Shown here piece after piece: positions 10,798 to 23,890 of a stretch of DNA of 64,000 nt (positions within the stretch are counted from its first letter, which is position 1; each line of letters opens with the position of its first letter). The translations under genes were made by a program, and so were the position numbers. Below the pieces are notes generated by a model that worked only from the letters and a program-made list of their open reading frames with translations, was not told the DNA's origin and ran no database searches. Origin of the DNA: Anaeramoeba ignava (taxonomy: Eukaryota > Metamonada > Anaeramoebidae); the NCBI GenBank assembly GCA_028826165.1, contig JAPDFW010000125.1, positions 592,001-656,000 on the forward strand. The letters are read 5' to 3'.

Positions 10798-13292
10798 TTA
10801 TTGAAGCATTGCAGCAAGCATAACAAATGAGTTGAAATCAAGAGTAATTCTTCCATCTTTGTCTGTGTCATAATAGACGAATAATGTTCTAACATGTCCT
10901 AAAAATGCGCATAATGAAATCCATCCATCCAATAAGATTTGTCCATTTTTTCCAAATCTTTTAGCTAATTCTTGAACAACATTTGGTGGGAATTGGAATC
11001 CAGAATATTCTATTTTATAATTTTATAAATAATTTTATATTTAATTTTATAATTTTATAAATAATTTTATAAATAATTTTATATTTAATTTTATAATTTT
11101 ATAAATAATTTTATAAATAATTTTATAATTTTATAAATAATTTTATATTTAATTTTATATTTAATTTTATATTTAATTTTATAAATAATTTTATATTTAA
11201 TTTTATAAATAATTTTATATATAATTTTATAAATAATTTTATAAATAATTTTATATATAATTTTATAAATAATTTTATATATAATTTTATATATAATTTT
11301 ATCAATAATTTTATATATAATTTTATAAATAATTTTATAAATAATTTTATATTTAATTTTATATTTAATTTTATAAATAATTTTATATTTAATTTTATAT
11401 TTAATTTTATATTTAATTTTATATTTAATTTTATATTTAATTTTATAAATAATTTTATATTTAAATTAAGATGAATTACGTAAAGCAGTGGCTAATTCAT
11501 TGAAGTCAATTGTTCCACCTTTATCACGATCAACATTGTAAAAGCTTTGTTGCATTTGAGTAATGAATTGATACAAAGGCTATTTTTATATTTATTATTT
11601 TAATTTTAATTTTAATTATATTTATTATTTTAATTTTAATTGTATTTACAATGAATTCTTGGAAATTAACAGCTCCCTTTTTGTTTTGATCAAACATCCT
11701 GTTATTTTTTATTTAAATTTTTTATTTAAATTTGTTTTTTTTTTAAATAATATAATTCTTGAAATTTATTTACTTAATAAGTAATGATGCAGTTGAAATT
11801 GAGAATTTGTATCCTCCTTGTGAAAGTGCTCGAACAAGTTCCTCTGGTTCAACTAATCCACTTTTGTCCTGTTAAATAATTTAATAATAAATTTATTATT
11901 ATATTTATTATTATATTTATTATTAAAATTATTAATAAAATTATTATTAAATTTATTATTAAATTTATTATTATATTTATTATTATATTTATTATTAAAT
12001 TTATTATTATATTTATTATTAAATTTATTATTATATTTATTATATTTATTTATTATTTATATTTTATTATTTTATTATTTATTATTTATTTATTTATTAT
12101 TTATTTATTATTAAATTTTTATTATTATATTTATTATTATATTTATTATTATATTTATTATTATATTTATTATTAAATTTATTATTATATTTATTATTAT
12201 ATTTATTATTATATTTATTATTATAATTTATTATTATATTTATTATTATATTTATTATTAAAATTATTATTATATTTATTATTATTTTATTATTATTAAT
12301 TATTATTATTATTATTATTTATTATTAAAAATTATTATTATTATTATTATTAAAATTATTATTAAAATTTATTATTATATTTTTTATTATTATATATTTT
12401 TATTATTAAATTTATTATTATATTTATTATTAAAATTATTATTAAATTTATTATTATATTTATTATTATATTTATTATTATATTTATTATTATATTTATT
12501 ATTATATTTATTATTATGATTATTATTATTATTATATTTATTATTATATTTATTATTAAAATTATTATTATATTTATTATTATATTTATTATTAAATTTA
12601 TTATTAAATTTATTATTATATTTATTTATTTATTATTAAATTTATTATTATATTTATTATTATATTTATTATTATTTATTAAATTATTATTAAATTTATT
12701 ATTATATTTATTATTAAAAATTATTATTATATTTATTATTAAATTTATTATTATATTTATTATTAAAATTATTATTATATTTATTATTAAAATTATTATT
12801 ATATTTATTATTATATTTATTATTATATTTATTATTAAATTTATTATTATATTTATTATATTTATTATTATATTTATTATTATATTTATTATTATATTTA
12901 TTATATTTATTATTAAAAATATTATTATATTTATTATTATATTTATTATTATAATTATTATTATATTTATTATTATATTTATTATTATATTTATTATTAA
13001 AATTATTATTAAAATTAAATGGGAATTATTGAATGGAAAGAAAAGTCTTTACAGTATCAACCTAATTAATAAATAAATCAAAAAAAAAGAAAAAAAAATT
13101 TGGAATAAGTAAAGTTAAAAAAATAAATAAAAAATTAAAAAAAAAGAGAAAGAAGCAAAAAAAAAATAAAAATAATAAAAATAAATAAAAATAAATAAAA
13201 ATGTTATTAGAAATGAGATTTACAGCTTGAAACCACATTTGAAGTTGTAAAAACATTTGTTGTTGTTGTTGTTGTTGTTGTTGCATATTCAT
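10798..13292 (-). CDS. Penta-EF-hand protein (ALG-2/PDCD6-like) with a 9-nt microexon
   Basis: Six exons, 13292-13224, 13061-13053, 11868-11774, 11698-11650, 11579-11480 and 11009-10798, sum to 178 codons (177 aa), close to the usual 170-200 of the penta-EF-hand family. After a short polyglutamine N-terminus (MNM then nine Gln) come WFQAVDTDKSG (EF1), MFDQNKKGAVNF (EF2-like), NVDRDKGGTIDFNEL (EF3), a degenerate EF4 (RFGKNGQILLDG) and YYDTDKDGRITLDF (EF5). The order and spacing follow human PDCD6. Such proteins bind Ca2+, dimerise through EF5 and recruit membrane-trafficking partners. The 9-nt exon 13061-13053 encodes Val-Asp-Thr, including the first calcium ligand of EF1; skipping it keeps the frame but removes that ligand. 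Introns are repeat-rich, the third (11869-13052) being 1.2 kb. Confidence 0.9.
11869..13052. repeat. Intron 2 of the penta-EF-hand gene: TATTATTATATT-type array
   Basis: About 1.18 kb composed of TTATTA and TATTTA units in irregular mixture, giving a 9- to 12-base periodicity. No coding exon was seen inside it. The last intron (11010-11479) is a separate array of units such as AATAATTTTAT and ATTTAATTTTAT. Confidence 0.9.
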
Positions 13293-13548
13293 TTTGAAAT
13301 GTTTATTAAGAAAAAGAAAAGGAAAAAAATGAAAAAAAAATAAAATAAAAAATTAAATAAAAAAGATCAAAAAAAAAAAAATAAAATTTTTCTCCTTTTT
13401 GTTTTATTTTTATTTTTCTCCTTTTTTATTTTTATTTAATTAAAAAAAAAAAAACAAATAACAAAATTTTAATTAAAAAAAAAAAGAAAGAAAGAAAGAA
13501 AGAAAGAAAGAATTAAAACAAGAAATATAATCAAAAATTGTTTTGTGA

Positions 13549-16500
13549 TTAAATTTCATTATTAGAATTTGAATTATTAATTTTGGAATGATTTTTTTTT
13601 GATTCAATTTTTTCATTAATATTAAAACCATTTTCTTTTTGAGAATTTACAATATTTAAATCAGAGTTAGGTTTTTGATTTACATTACTTTGTTTTGGAT
13701 TATTATTATGATGATTTTGATTTTGATTTTGATTTTGATTTTGATTTTGATTTTGATTTTTATGATGATTTTCATTTTGATTTTGATTTTTATTTTGATT
13801 TTGATTTTGATTTTGATTTTTATGATGATTTTCATTTTGATTTTGATTTTGATTTTGATTTTGATTTTCATTTTGATTTTCATTTTCATTTTGATTTTGA
13901 TTTTCATTTTGATTTTGATTTTCATTATCATTTTCATTATCATTTTCATTTTCATTTTCATTTTCATTATCATTTTCATTTTCATTTTGATTTTGATTTT
14001 GATTTTCATTTTGATTTTGATTTTGATTTTGATTTTGATTATTAAAATGATCTAATTCCATTTTAAGATTATCATTATAAATTCCCAACAAAAAAGATAA
14101 CCAAGTTTCATATTCATTTTCATTTTGGAAAGAAATTTCAATTTGACGATCCTTATTAGATTGATCAAAAATAATAAACGATTTAACAATTTTTTGTTGT
14201 ATTGTTGGTTCAGTTTTTGAAATTTGAATTGATGGAGTAATTTCAATAATATCAAGTAAAGAATGGTATGGATTGATAGGAAATGAAAGAAAAATCGCAA
14301 GATAACGAAACTTCAATATAATATAAGCAGCATTCCAAACCTCTTGCGATTTTTGTCTTATCCAAACCCAACTCTGATGAATTGTTGTTAAACTCCAGTG
14401 ATCCTTCCACAAAATAATAGTGTTTTTATTTGCAAATTTTTCTCCTTTTGAAAATTTTTCAAGAAAGGGATCTTGATCTGATTTTTGCATATGATGATCA
14501 TCATATCTGAAAAATGAGGAATCGCTCATTAAATGGTCAAATTCACTTGGGATTGAATCTGATTCAAGTGCGCTACTTTGCTGAACAAATTTCGGGCGAT
14601 TTGGAACTCCGAAATCAAAATTCACTAAATTAACATCCTCTTTATAAGAAAGTTCATCATCCTCATTTTGAAGGGATATTTCTGATAAAATGGCTTCTAT
14701 AAAATCAACACATTCTGCACTGTAATTGATTTTGTCATTGAGCAATTCAAGATCCTTTTTCATTTTTGCGATTCTAAATGTTTCCAGATTATTAAATGGT
14801 GCAATTTTTTCTTCGTTTATAAATCTTTTAATTGATATGAATAGTTCATATGCACTTGCTTTAGTTTGTTTTTGATCTTTGTGGTGATGATAAAATAGCA
14901 TTGCGATATATGATATTGGTGATTGCAATGAAAATTTTTCGATGAGATTATGAGTTGTATGTGAAACATCTCCAGAAATATTCTGAATAATATTTTTTAT
15001 ATTTATTTTTAAATATTATTAAATTTTAAATATTATTAATTTTAAATATTATTAATTTTAAATATTTTTAAATTTTACAGGAATATCTTCTAAAAATTGT
15101 GAAAAATTTTTCCATTTTGATTCAATTTTTTTGTTTAAAGGTTGTAAATAAACTCGATTTGAACCAAATTTTCTTCCAGTTCCAAGTGTTTGAATAGCTG
15201 TTGAAAGAAGAAGAAAACCTCTTTCACTTCTTGAATCAGGAACATCTATAGCAAATAAATGAATAAATGAATAAATGAATAAATATAAATATATATATAA
15301 ATACAATCAATAATTTGAAAAGAATTTGGTGAAAGAATTGCAGGACATAAAAAACGAACAAAAATCAAACTTCCAATAGCAGTCAGATAATCAGGAAGAC
15401 CGAGATCATTGGCCTCTTCCTGAATATGATGAGAAATCAACCGAAAACCTGCAGGAATATCCTTTTGTTTTTCAAGAATACGATCGGCAAGTTTTTGGAA
15501 ATAGAAAATCAAACTTTTCAAATTTCGTGAAACATTTTTCGAAACCTCAAGATATGGATCAACCTCGAATTGAATGTTATTTTTGCAAATTTCATCCACA
15601 ATATCATGGAACGTATCATATAAAAATTCCTTCCCAAATGTTGTTGAATATCTTGTAATTAATTTTGATGAGATGTCATTGATTCTTAAAAGAACTTGAA
15701 GATTTCTTTTCGAAATCATTTTGTGCGAGATTGTAAATTTAATAATAGGCATGAACAAGTCCAGCTGAAGAAATAAATAATAAAGTGCAGTTGAAAAATC
15801 ATCTAGCGAAGATGTGTTGTTTTCATCATCAACTGCAGCTGCCAAAAAAACAATATCTTCGTAATTCAAATATTCTCCCAAAATTTGTTGACCTTTTGTT
15901 ATAATTTGGTTCATAACAAGTCTTTTTTTTGCTTGTTCTGTTTGCTTTTTTTCTGATCCATCTTTTATAGCATTATCATTTAAATCCCCATTCATAAATT
16001 TTTTAATTACTTCCTGAATTTTGTCTTTTGATTCCTTGTTAAATATTCGGTCAACAATTGATCGAATTGTTTGTCCAAGTGAATCTTTTTTACTTTGAAG
16101 AATAATTTTTTGGATATTTTGGTTTTTTTCTGTTAAATTGAGAAGATCGCAAAAATGTGTTAATATTTTGGTTGATTTGTCAAAGTTAACTAATCCGTAA
16201 ATAAATGTGTCGATATTTTTATAAATTGACCTTTTGACTTCATTAAAATTTTCTGTTTATTTATAAAAGAAAACGGAAAGTTAATCCTTTTTTTTTTGAT
16301 TTTTTGATTTGAAAAATTTTTTTTGTGTTCACCTTTTTTAATAATGGAATGTTCTAAAAGAATTTTCGTTAATCTTCGCGAAAAACCCTTTTTGAAAACT
16401 ACTCCTAAAACAAGAAGATCAAAAAGAAGCTCTAATGATAATGAAATATTTTCATTTGAAAGATTTGTGCTACTTAAAACTCTAATAATTTCATGTCCAA

Positions 16501-19500
16501 TCTCAATTGGATTGCAATCAAAATTATCTTGTAATATTAATTCTTTTGTGATACTTCGTTGAATACTTGGATTAATTATTCTTATTCCATTTGAATATAG
16601 AATCAATAATATTGCTTTAAAAAATAAGTTTCGGTTCATATTTGAAAAAGTGTACTATATTTATATATTTATATATTTATATATTTATATTTTTAGATTT
16701 TTTCAGTTAGTGAATAACAAAAAAAATAACTTTTGATAATTTACATTTTGATGAGTGAGATGGAAATCATGAATTAAATCAACAAAAGAATTTTCAGAAT
16801 TTTCAAAATTTTCATTCGGTTCTGTGATTGCTTTAAAAATTTCATTAATTTTTTGAACCAAAAAATCAAACTTATAAATTCCAGCAAACTGTAGGAATAA
16901 AAAAGAATCAATCTTAATAAATTTAGTTTGGGTTTCTGATTTTTGATGAGTATTATATGGTTCTTTTTGTATTTGCGAAGGAGAAGTCAAATCCAAATTT
17001 GAATCGCTTAAATTTCCATCTAATAATTTTGTTGAATCTTCATCCTGAATTTGTTCGTTGGTGATTTTGATTTTTAAATTAGTTTTTCCATTGATATTTG
17101 CTTTGGGTGGCTCATTAAAATCTTTTGTAGATATTCTTGGAGAAAGTTCTTCCAAGACTAGTGTTTCACTATCTGGCTCTGTTTCTTCAAGATTAAGTTG
17201 CGAAATGAATTTCTGAAATCCACTTGTTTGATGACTTAATATTTTGTCATGCTGTCTTCTTAACAGCGCATTAATCTCTGTGTCTGTTTCTGTTTCTGTT
17301 CCTGATGGTGTCATTAAATCAAATTCTATTGGTCCAATTGGTGATAACGGATTATTTCCTGTTGACATAACTCGAGAGTGTTTTTTTGAAAATTTTCCTT
17401 TTCGAATGATTTTGCTTTTTTTCTCAAATTGTTTTGATTTGTCAAATTGTGTGGGTGTTTCTGGTTCATCTTCAAAATTATCATCTTGAATCCAATTATC
17501 TTGGAATTCTGTTGATTCAAGTGCTTTTATATTTATAAATTTTGGTCGATTTTTATTTCTTTTTTTAAATCCAAATTGTTCAGCTGGCAATGAATTAGAT
17601 AAACTTTCATATTTTGGTTCTATTTTTTGTGCTGTTTGTTGGATTTGTGAATTGAGTTCTTGTAATTTTGCTTGATTTTCTTCTGGTTTAAAGAAAATTT
17701 GTTTTCTAAATTTCTATAAAAAAAATAATAAAATAATAAAATAATAAAATAATAAAATAATAAAATAATAAAAGAATAAAAGATTAAAATAATAAAAGAT
17801 TAAAATAATAAAAGATTAAAAGAATAAAAGAATAAAAGATTAAAAGAATAAAATAATAAAAGAATAAAAGATTAAAAGATTAAAAATAATAAAAGATTAA
17901 AAGATTAAAAATAATAAAAAGAATAAAAATAATAAAATAATAAAATAAGAATAAAAAATAAAATAATAAAAAATAATAAAAAAATAAAAAATAAAAAAAA
18001 AAGAATAAAAAGAATAAAAATAATAAAAAGATTAAAAGAATAAAAGAATAAAAAAAAGAAAAAAGAATAAAAATAAAAAAGATTAAAAAAATAAAAATAA
18101 TAAAATAATAAAATAATAAAAAAAAGAATAAAAAGAATAAAATAAAAGATTAAAAAGATAAAAAGAATAAAAAAAAAATTAAAAGAATAAAAAGAATAAA
18201 AGATTAAAAAGAATAAAAAATAAAATAATAAAAGATTAAAAATAAAATAATAAAAGAATAAAAGAATAAAAGAATAAAAGAATAAAAAGATTAAAAAGAT
18301 TAAAAGATTAAAAATAATTAAAAGAATAAAAGAATAAAATAATAAAAAGAATAAAAAGATTAAAAGAATAAAAAGAATAAAAAGAATAAAAGAATAAAAA
18401 GAATAAAAAATAAAAAGAATAAAAAGAATAAAAGATTAAAAGATTAAAAGATTAAAAGAATAAAAGAGAAAAATAATAAAATAAAAAGATAATAAAAGAA
18501 TAAAAGAATAAAAATAAAAAGAATAAAATAATAAAAATAATAAAAACAATAAAAATAATAAAAGATTAAAAATAATAAAAAGATTAAAAAATAAAATAAA
18601 AAGAATAAAAAAATAATAAAATAATAAAAAATAACAAAAAAGAATAAAAATAATAAAATAATAAAATAATAAAAAGAATAAAATAATAAAAAATAAAATA
18701 AAATAAAAAAATAATAAAAAAAAAAAAAAAAATAAAATAATAAAAAGAATAAAAAGAATAAAAAAATAAAAAGAATAAAAAATAAATAAAAAGAATAAAA
18801 AGAATAAAAGAATAAAAGAATAAAAAGAATAAAAAGAATAAAAAGAATAAAAAGATTAAAAGATTAAAAGATTAAAAAGATTAAAAGATTAAAGAATAAA
18901 AAGAATAAAAAGAATAATTAAAAAATAAAAATAATAAAAGATTAAAAGATTAAAAAATAATAAAAAGATTAAAAGAATAAAATATTAAAATAATAAAAGA
19001 ATAAAAAGATTAAAAAGAATAAAAGAATAAAAGATTAAAAGATTAAAAGATTAAAAGATTAAAAGATTAAAAGAATAAAAAGAATAAAAGAATAAAAAAT
19101 AAATAAAAGAATAAAAAAAATAAAAGAATAAAAGAATAAAAAGATTAAAAGATTAAAAGAATAAAAAGAATAAAAAGAATAAAAGAATAAAAGAATAAAA
19201 AAATAAAAAATAATAAAAATAATAAAATAATAAAATAATAAAATAATAAAAGATTAAAATAATAAAAGAATAAAAGAATAAAAGAATAAAATAATAAAAT
19301 AATAAAAGAATAAAATAATAAAAGAATAAAAGATTAAAATAATAAAAGAATAAAAGAATAAAAGAATAAAAGAATAAAATAATAAAATAATAAAAGATTA
19401 AAATAATAAAATAATAAAAGAATAAAATAATAAAAGAATAAAAGATTAAAAGATTAAAAGATTAAAAGATTAAAAGATTATTGTTAAATTTTCTTTTTGT

Positions 19501-21367
19501 TTTTTTTTAAAACTAATATCCAAACCTCAAATCCTTTTTCTCTTGGAGATCGAGGTGATTTTTTTTTCCTCATATTTTGTTGTCTAATACTTGAATAATT
19601 ATTTCCATTTCTTTTTTCGTTCTTTTTTTGATTTTTACTTTCATTTCTTTTTTCTTTTCCATTTCTATTTTCATTCTTTTTTTCATTTCTATTTTCATTT
19701 CCATTTCGATTTTCATTTCCATTTTCATTTAATTTAATATTTGGTTTTTGATTTGAACGAACAAGACGAGGTTTCCAAACGAAGATATTGGATAATAAAG
19801 AAATGATTTCAATTTCATTTCCCTTTTTAAAATTAAAATTAAAATTAAAATTAAAATTAAAATTAAAATTAAAATTAAAATTAAAATTAAAATTAAAATT
19901 AAAATTAAAATTAAAATTAAAATTAAAATCAAAATCAAAATTAAAATTCAAAATAAAATCAAAATTAAAATTATAATTAAAATCAATATTAATATTATAA
20001 TTAAAATTAAAATTAAAATTAAAATTAAAATTAAAATTAAAATTAAAATTAAAATTAAAAATTAAAATTAAAATTAAAATTAAAATTAAAATTAAAATTA
20101 TAATCATAATTAAAATTAAAATCATAATTAAAATTAAAATTAAAATTAAAATTAAAATTAAAATTAAAATTAAAATTAAAATTAAAATTAAAATTAAAAT
20201 TAATATTAAAATTAAAATTAAAATTATAATCAAAATTAAAATCAAAATCAATATTAAAATCAATATTAAAAACTACTTGTAAAATATCATTTGTTGTGCA
20301 AAAATATCCTGAATATCCAGATTTGGCTAAAATTTGAAGGAAAAGATCAGCTCTTTCTTTTAAATTTTCAACTGAACAAATTTTCTGAATTTCTGGATCA
20401 TCAGTTAAAGCAAATAATAAACCTAATAAAGGTTTAGAATCCTAAAATAAAATTAAAATTAAAATTAAAATTAAAATTAAAATTAAAATTAAAATATAAA
20501 ATTAAAATTAAAATTAAAATTAAAATTAAAATTAAAATTAAAATTGAATTTAAAATTAAAATTAAAATTAAAATTAAAATTAAAATTAAAATTAAAATTA
20601 AAATTAAAATTAAAATTCATTTATAAAATTATAATTAAAATTAAAATTAAAATTAAAATTAAAATTAAAATCAATTAAAATTAAAATTAAAATTAAAATT
20701 AAAATTAATATTGAATTTAAAATTAAAATTAAAATTAAAATCAAAATTAAATTCAAAATTAAAAAAAATAAAATTAAAATTAAAATTAAAATTGAAATTG
20801 AATTTGAATTTGAAATTAAAATTATAATTAAAATTAAAATTAAAATTAAAATTCAAAATTAAAATTAAAATTAAAATTAAAATTGAAATCAAAATTAAAT
20901 TCAAAATTAAAATTAATATTAATATTAAAATCAAAATTAAAATTAAAATTAAAATTAAAATTAAAATTAAAATTAAAATTAAAATTAAAATTAAAATTAA
21001 TTTATAAAATTAAATTAAAATTAAAATTAAAATTAAAATTAAAATTAAAATTAAAATTGAATTCAAAATTAAAATTAAAATTAAAATTAAAATTAAAATT
21101 GAAATTAAAATTAAAATTAAAATTAAAATTCATTTATGAAATTGAAATCAAAACAAATTAAATATCAACCTTAAAATCATCTTTAAATTTCTTCACTTTT
21201 TGTAAACCAATTGATTGTAATTGAAAATTAACCCATCGTTTTAAAAGTTTTAATGGATGAACTGTTTCAATTTTTTCTTTTTCTTTCACTTTTAAAACAT
21301 GTATATCTTGATGTAATGCAATATTTAAAATGAATTTCCTATAATCAGGAGGTTCTGTATGTGTCAT
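13549..21367 (-). CDS. CH domain - RasGAP - PH-like protein (IQGAP-like order)
   Basis: Eight exons join in frame: 21367-21170, 20441-20277, 19822-19526, 17713-16745, 16654-16333, 16252-15305, 15245-15079 and 14982-13549; 4,500 nt, 1,499 aa. Residues about 40-150 form a calponin-homology domain (LLKRWVNFQL, DDFKDSKPLLGLL, ILQGNEIEIISLLSNIF), normally actin-binding. Residues about 720-1020 are a RasGAP domain: LLRIND carries the putative arginine finger, then FVRFLCPAILSPNSF and the ERGFLLLSTAIQTLG helix. A PH-like region (VWNAAYIILKFRYLAIFLS ... EYETWLSFLLGI) follows, then an Asn/Gln/Glu/His repeat tail. The weak point is the 1,812-nt intron 17714-19525 that joins the CH part to the rest: the phase fits and the exon at 17713 lacks its own start codon, but two genes remain possible. 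CH plus RasGAP recalls IQGAP; no IQ motif or IQGAP C-terminal domain was recognised. Confidence 0.75.
13690..14045 (-). repeat. In-frame hexamer array coding for Asn-Gln/Asn-Glu repeats
   Basis: Inside the last exon of the RasGAP gene the hexamer AATCAA and its variants (AATGAA, AATGAT) is repeated for about 350 bases. The unit is two codons long, so length changes keep the frame and give an Asn-Gln, Asn-Glu, Asn-Asp and His-His-Lys tail. The same hexamer fills introns of the nucleoside hydrolase gene. Confidence 0.9.
17714..19525 (-). repeat. 1.8-kb purine-rich low-complexity intron of the RasGAP gene
   Basis: On the plus strand the stretch is an irregular mixture of AATAAAAG, ATTAAAAG and AATAAAA units with practically no C, so the transcribed strand is a T/C-rich tract. 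It has stops in all frames. It lies between the CH exon donor (GAG|GTTTGG) and the acceptor TATAG before 17713; both are phase 0. It could instead hold an intergenic region if the two halves are separate genes. Confidence 0.85.
19823..21169 (-). repeat. AAAATT hexamer arrays filling two introns of the CH region
   Basis: Introns 19823-20276 and 20442-21169 are near-pure AAAATT arrays with occasional ATC or ATT variants; the 165-nt exon 20277-20441, coding the middle of the CH domain, sits between them. They produce the false Leu-Ile, Leu-Lys and Asn-Phe frames seen on both strands. Confidence 0.9.
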
Positions 21368-21580
21368 TGTTTACTTAATAAAAATTTTATTATTTTATGT
21401 TTTTTTTTCTTCTTTTTTTATAAATTTAAAAAGAAAAAAAACAAAATGAAAGAGAAAAAAAATGAAAAAAAAATGAAATTTAAAAAAAAAAAATAAAATA
21501 AAAAAGCAAAAAAAAAAAATTTATTGAGAAAATTGTTATCTTTTTTATTTTTTTTTTTGATTTATTTTTTTTAAATTGTT

Positions 21581-23890
21581 TTATTTGAAATTATTCGATC
21601 TCAAATAATTTATTGAATTTGTAATTTTGAGGATAATTTCTTTTGCTTTTTCAAAAATGTTTTGAGAATTATATTTTCCTTTCAAGATAATTTGTTGAAT
21701 ATCTTGGAAAAAACCTGGATATTTAAGAATAAGTTGAGGTTTATTATTAATTGCTGATGAAATCCAATTGATTGCTAAATCAGAATTCGAATTAATCAAA
21801 ACGGCTAATTTTTCAATTAGTTTCAATGCAACTTCTTCTTGAAGATCTTCATATTGAAAAAAATGATCCGAATTCGTTTGAAGAAAAAATAAAAATAACT
21901 CATTCAATGTTGGTGAATTTAAAGCTTTAATAACAACTTGATTCAAATTAATATTTTCATTGGTTTTGATTTGCGAATTTTCAATATTTTGAACTGGTAA
22001 ATTTAATTGAATATTTGACATCAAATTTTTTTTTTCGGGAAAAATAAAAGGTTGTTGTTTTTGTTGAAAAAGATGCTGAATATTGGAATTCCTATTTGAA
22101 TTTAAATCTAGATTTGCGTCTTTTTTTGAAAGTGCTTTCTTAATTGATGATTTAATGATTTCATTTGTTATTTTCAGTTGCAAATTTCCAAATTCTTTCT
22201 TAAAGCAATCTTCTGTTGGTTTTTCTATTGTTTTTTTGAGTAAAATCCATACATCTTTGTTCGTAGTTTCTGATAATGCCTTGATAGATTGGACATGGAA
22301 ATTATAAATGATTTCGGAATTGTTTTGGTTTGTTAAAAATAATTTAGGAAATTGTTCTCCAGTTATTTCATTAAAATTCTTTTGGGTTATTTGGCATTTT
22401 GTTTGAAATGAATCGATTGGGAATTTTATTTTTTCTTTTTCTTTTTCTTTCTCTAATTTTAATTTTAATTCTTTTTCTTTTTCTTTTTCTAATTTCAATT
22501 TTAATTCTTTTTCTAATTTTAATTCTTTTTCTTTTTCTTTTTCTTTTTCTTTTTCTTTATTTATTATAAAACTCGAATTTTTATCAAAACTATCAGAATC
22601 AATATCATCACCAGTATCACTTCCAGATTCAGAAATATTTTTCATCTTATTTTTTGAATTTGATTCTGATTTTGAATTTGATTCTGATTTTGATTCTTTT
22701 TCTATTTTTTGTTGTGATTTTGTTTCAGATTGTGATTTTGTTTCTGATTGTGATTTTGTTTCTGATTGTGATTTTGTTTCTGATTGTGATTTTGTTTCAG
22801 ATTCGAAGTCTGATTCTGATTCTGATTCTGATTCTGATTCTATTTTTGGTTTTGATTTTGATTCTATTTTTAATTCTGATTTTGTTTCAGATTCTGATTT
22901 TGATTCTATTTTTGATTTTGATTCTATTTTTAATTCTGATTTTGTTTCTGATTCTGATTTTGATTCTATTTTTGTTTTTGATTTTGTTTCTGATTGTGAT
23001 TTTGTTTCTGATTGTGATTTTGTTTCTGATTGTGATTTTGTTTCAGATTGTGATTTTGTTTCAGATTGTGATTTTGTTTCAGATTCGAAGTCTGATTCTG
23101 ATTCTGATTCTGATTCTGATTCTGATTCTGATTCTGATTCTGATTCTGATTCTGATTCTGATTCTATTTTTGGTTTTGATTTTGATTCTATTTTTAATTG
23201 TGATTTTGATTCTATTTTTGTTTTTGATTTTGGTTCTGTTTTTAGTTTTGATTCTATTTTTGGTTTTGATTCCGGTTTTGTTTGCAAATTTAATTTTGAA
23301 TTTGATTCTGATTCTATTTTTGATTTTGATTTTGAATTTGAATTTGAATTTGATTTTGATTTTGATTTTGAATTTGAATTTGAATTTGAATTTGATTTTG
23401 ATTTTGAATTTGAATTTGAATTTGAATTTGAATTTGAATTTGAATTTGAATTTGAATTTGAATTTGATTTTGAATTTGAATTTGATTTTGAATTTGATTT
23501 TGAATTTGATTCTGATTCTGTTTCTGATTCTGATTCTGATTCTGATTCTGAATTTGATTCTGTTTCTGATTCTGTTTCTGATTGTTTTAATGGTTTTTTT
23601 TCTTGTAATTCTTTTTGATTTAAATGTTTATTTTTATCTTTCTGTTCTTTGGAATTTTTTCTTTGAAATCATTCATAATTTTTTGTTTTTATTTTTATTT
23701 AAAATTTAAAATAAAAAAAAATTTATTGTTTTTATTTTTGTTTTTGTTTTTGAAAATACTTTTTATCATTTTCAGAAAAAGATTCGTCTTCACTTGTGTT
23801 ATTTTCAGAAGTAGTTGTTGATTCATCTTCATCTTCATCTGAACTAGTTGAAGTATTATTTTTTTTAATAAGTTTAAATTTCTCACTCAT
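21581..23890 (-). CDS. Ser/Glu/Lys-rich repeat protein of unknown function
   Basis: Two exons, 23890-23760 and 23660-21581, give 736 residues; the 99-nt intron starts GTATTT and ends CAAAG. I extended the model upstream to [10 protein letters not shown] because the frame of the second exon has no ATG upstream of the repeat. Residues about 40-110 are acidic and Ser-rich. Roughly residues 75-370 are low-complexity Asn-Ser, Glu-Ser, Lys-Ser and Thr-Lys-Ser-Gln repeats coded by TCAGAA/TCAAAA-type hexamers, followed by a charged Glu-Lys-Leu segment that may be coiled coil. The last 300 residues are normal-complexity and largely helical (for example [13 protein letters not shown] and [13 protein letters not shown]) but match no family I know. 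The repeat composition resembles nucleolar or SR-like phosphoproteins; this is only a resemblance. Confidence 0.7.

Noticed and set aside
22654-23709. 351-codon plus-strand frame rich in Leu and Ile
   Set aside because: Reverse-strand shadow of the Ser/Glu/Lys repeats of the gene on the minus strand.
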